A DNA stretch of 54,031 nt, taken from assembly GCF_001431525.1 (NCBI RefSeq), contig NZ_LDJH01000024.1, positions 1 to 54,031 on the forward strand, written 5' to 3'. A program made the translations under genes and the position numbers. This document shows positions 53,575 through 54,031 of this stretch, one piece after another (within the stretch, counting starts at the first letter, position 1; every line of letters begins with the position of its first letter). The notes beneath the pieces were generated by a model. The model worked only from the letters and a program-made list of their open reading frames with translations. It was not told where the DNA came from and searched no databases. The DNA comes from Stenotrophomonas koreensis. Its GTDB lineage: Bacteria; Pseudomonadota; Gammaproteobacteria; Xanthomonadales; Xanthomonadaceae.

Positions 53575-54031
53575 TTCAATTCCCCTTGAAGCGTTGACCT
53601 GGCAGTGGCATGGATCTGCCGTGGCCAGGCACGGACCCCGGTGGCTGGCAGACAGATCAGCATGGCCCGCAGCAGCCTGGAGCTGCCGCAAGGTGAACGA
53701 ATAGTGAGCGAAATACCCGGTCAGCGGCAATAGATCGGCCACTTTCCGTGAGCTGCATCACGTTTTTCCTCGGGTTTTTACCGGCTGAACCGTCTCAACG
53801 GCAGCCGATCGCGCCGCCTCGCGCGGCCCCGGCCCCTGCCTGTGGTTTTGCCATGCCCGGCCGCTTGCTGTGCCGGGGCTGTCGTCTGCAAGGGCGGCGC
53901 TGGCGGCCGGGGCGGGCAAGCGCGCTGGTTGGCAACGCGCTTGCCCGATCACTGCCGCAACTGCGGGGTCGCGGCAGTGGTGGTCATCAGCGGCGCACGT
54001 CCACGCCGCCGTCGGACGCGGTTCAGTGCGG
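53575..54031. other. Gene-free right edge with hairpins
   Basis: No protein gene is supported here. The first part (53598-53629) can form a weak leader hairpin for the TonB-domain gene. 53914-53924 (GGGCAAGCGCG) pairs perfectly with 53936-53946, and 53951-53958 (ACTGCCGC) pairs with 53971-53978. These may terminate a gene to the right of the window. Confidence 0.4.

Overview
The window is high-GC, densely packed bacterial DNA that reads as chromosome of a Xanthomonadaceae gammaproteobacterium (Stenotrophomonas/Xanthomonas/Pseudoxanthomonas relatives). The reasons are a XanB2-type chorismatase next to a xanthomonadin/aryl-polyene cluster, HrpB, a Pat-type acetyltransferase and a natA/natB-type ABC pair, all in ordinary single-copy chromosomal style. 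The genus cannot be fixed from sequence alone. I saw no insertion sequence, prophage, CRISPR array, rRNA or tRNA.

Layout. (1) 1-513 has no protein gene but holds a run of three hairpins ending in a T-rich tract, a candidate small RNA. (2) 514-4821, minus strand: S9 peptidase, Nudix hydrolase, small membrane protein and hemF. (3) 4889-22989: a complete aryl-polyene (xanthomonadin-like) pigment locus. xanB2 (minus) faces a plus-strand run of 17 genes, nearly all overlapping: chain-length-factor ketosynthase, acyltransferase, two acyl carrier proteins, membrane protein, a fused aryl-ligase/dehydratase, glycosyltransferase, LpxL-type acyltransferase, aromatic ammonia-lyase, thioesterase, LolA-like carrier, MMPL exporter, flavin-dependent halogenase-like protein, DUF3261 lipoprotein, ketosynthase, dehydratase, ketoreductase, second ketosynthase. 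A small exported protein follows as an 18th gene. (4) 23165-29575: YcgL protein, a giant membrane-anchored ankyrin protein and a Pat-type acyl-CoA synthetase/acetyltransferase. (5) 29651-37744: hydrolase, aldo/keto reductase, exported methyltransferase, pseudouridine synthase, two small envelope proteins, hrpB and tatD. (6) 37865-42117: a two-gene RND efflux pair. (7) 42171-46014: PanE-like reductase and envelope proteins, including an OmpA-family lipoprotein. (8) 46139-53574: two ABC exporters, a ferredoxin-NADP reductase, a secreted tripeptidyl-peptidase-like hydrolase and a TonB-domain lipoprotein.

How the pigment genes fit together. XanB2 makes hydroxybenzoate from chorismate. The ligase domain activates an aryl acid and loads it on an acyl carrier protein. 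Ketosynthases, ketoreductase and dehydratases extend and reduce it into an aryl polyene. The halogenase-like enzyme could brominate the ring, as in xanthomonadin. Acyltransferases, glycosyltransferase, LolA-like protein, exporter and lipoprotein then attach the product to a lipid and deliver it to the outer membrane. Two routes to an aromatic starter (chorismatase and ammonia-lyase) sit in one locus.

The system is a recognisable aryl-polyene locus rather than an unknown one. The least explained parts are the ammonia-lyase, the halogenase set off by the only real gap, the DUF3261 lipoprotein and the small exported protein at its end, the leader RNA-like region at the left edge, the exported His-rich methyltransferase and the lipoprotein forms of TonB-domain and HhH-domain proteins.
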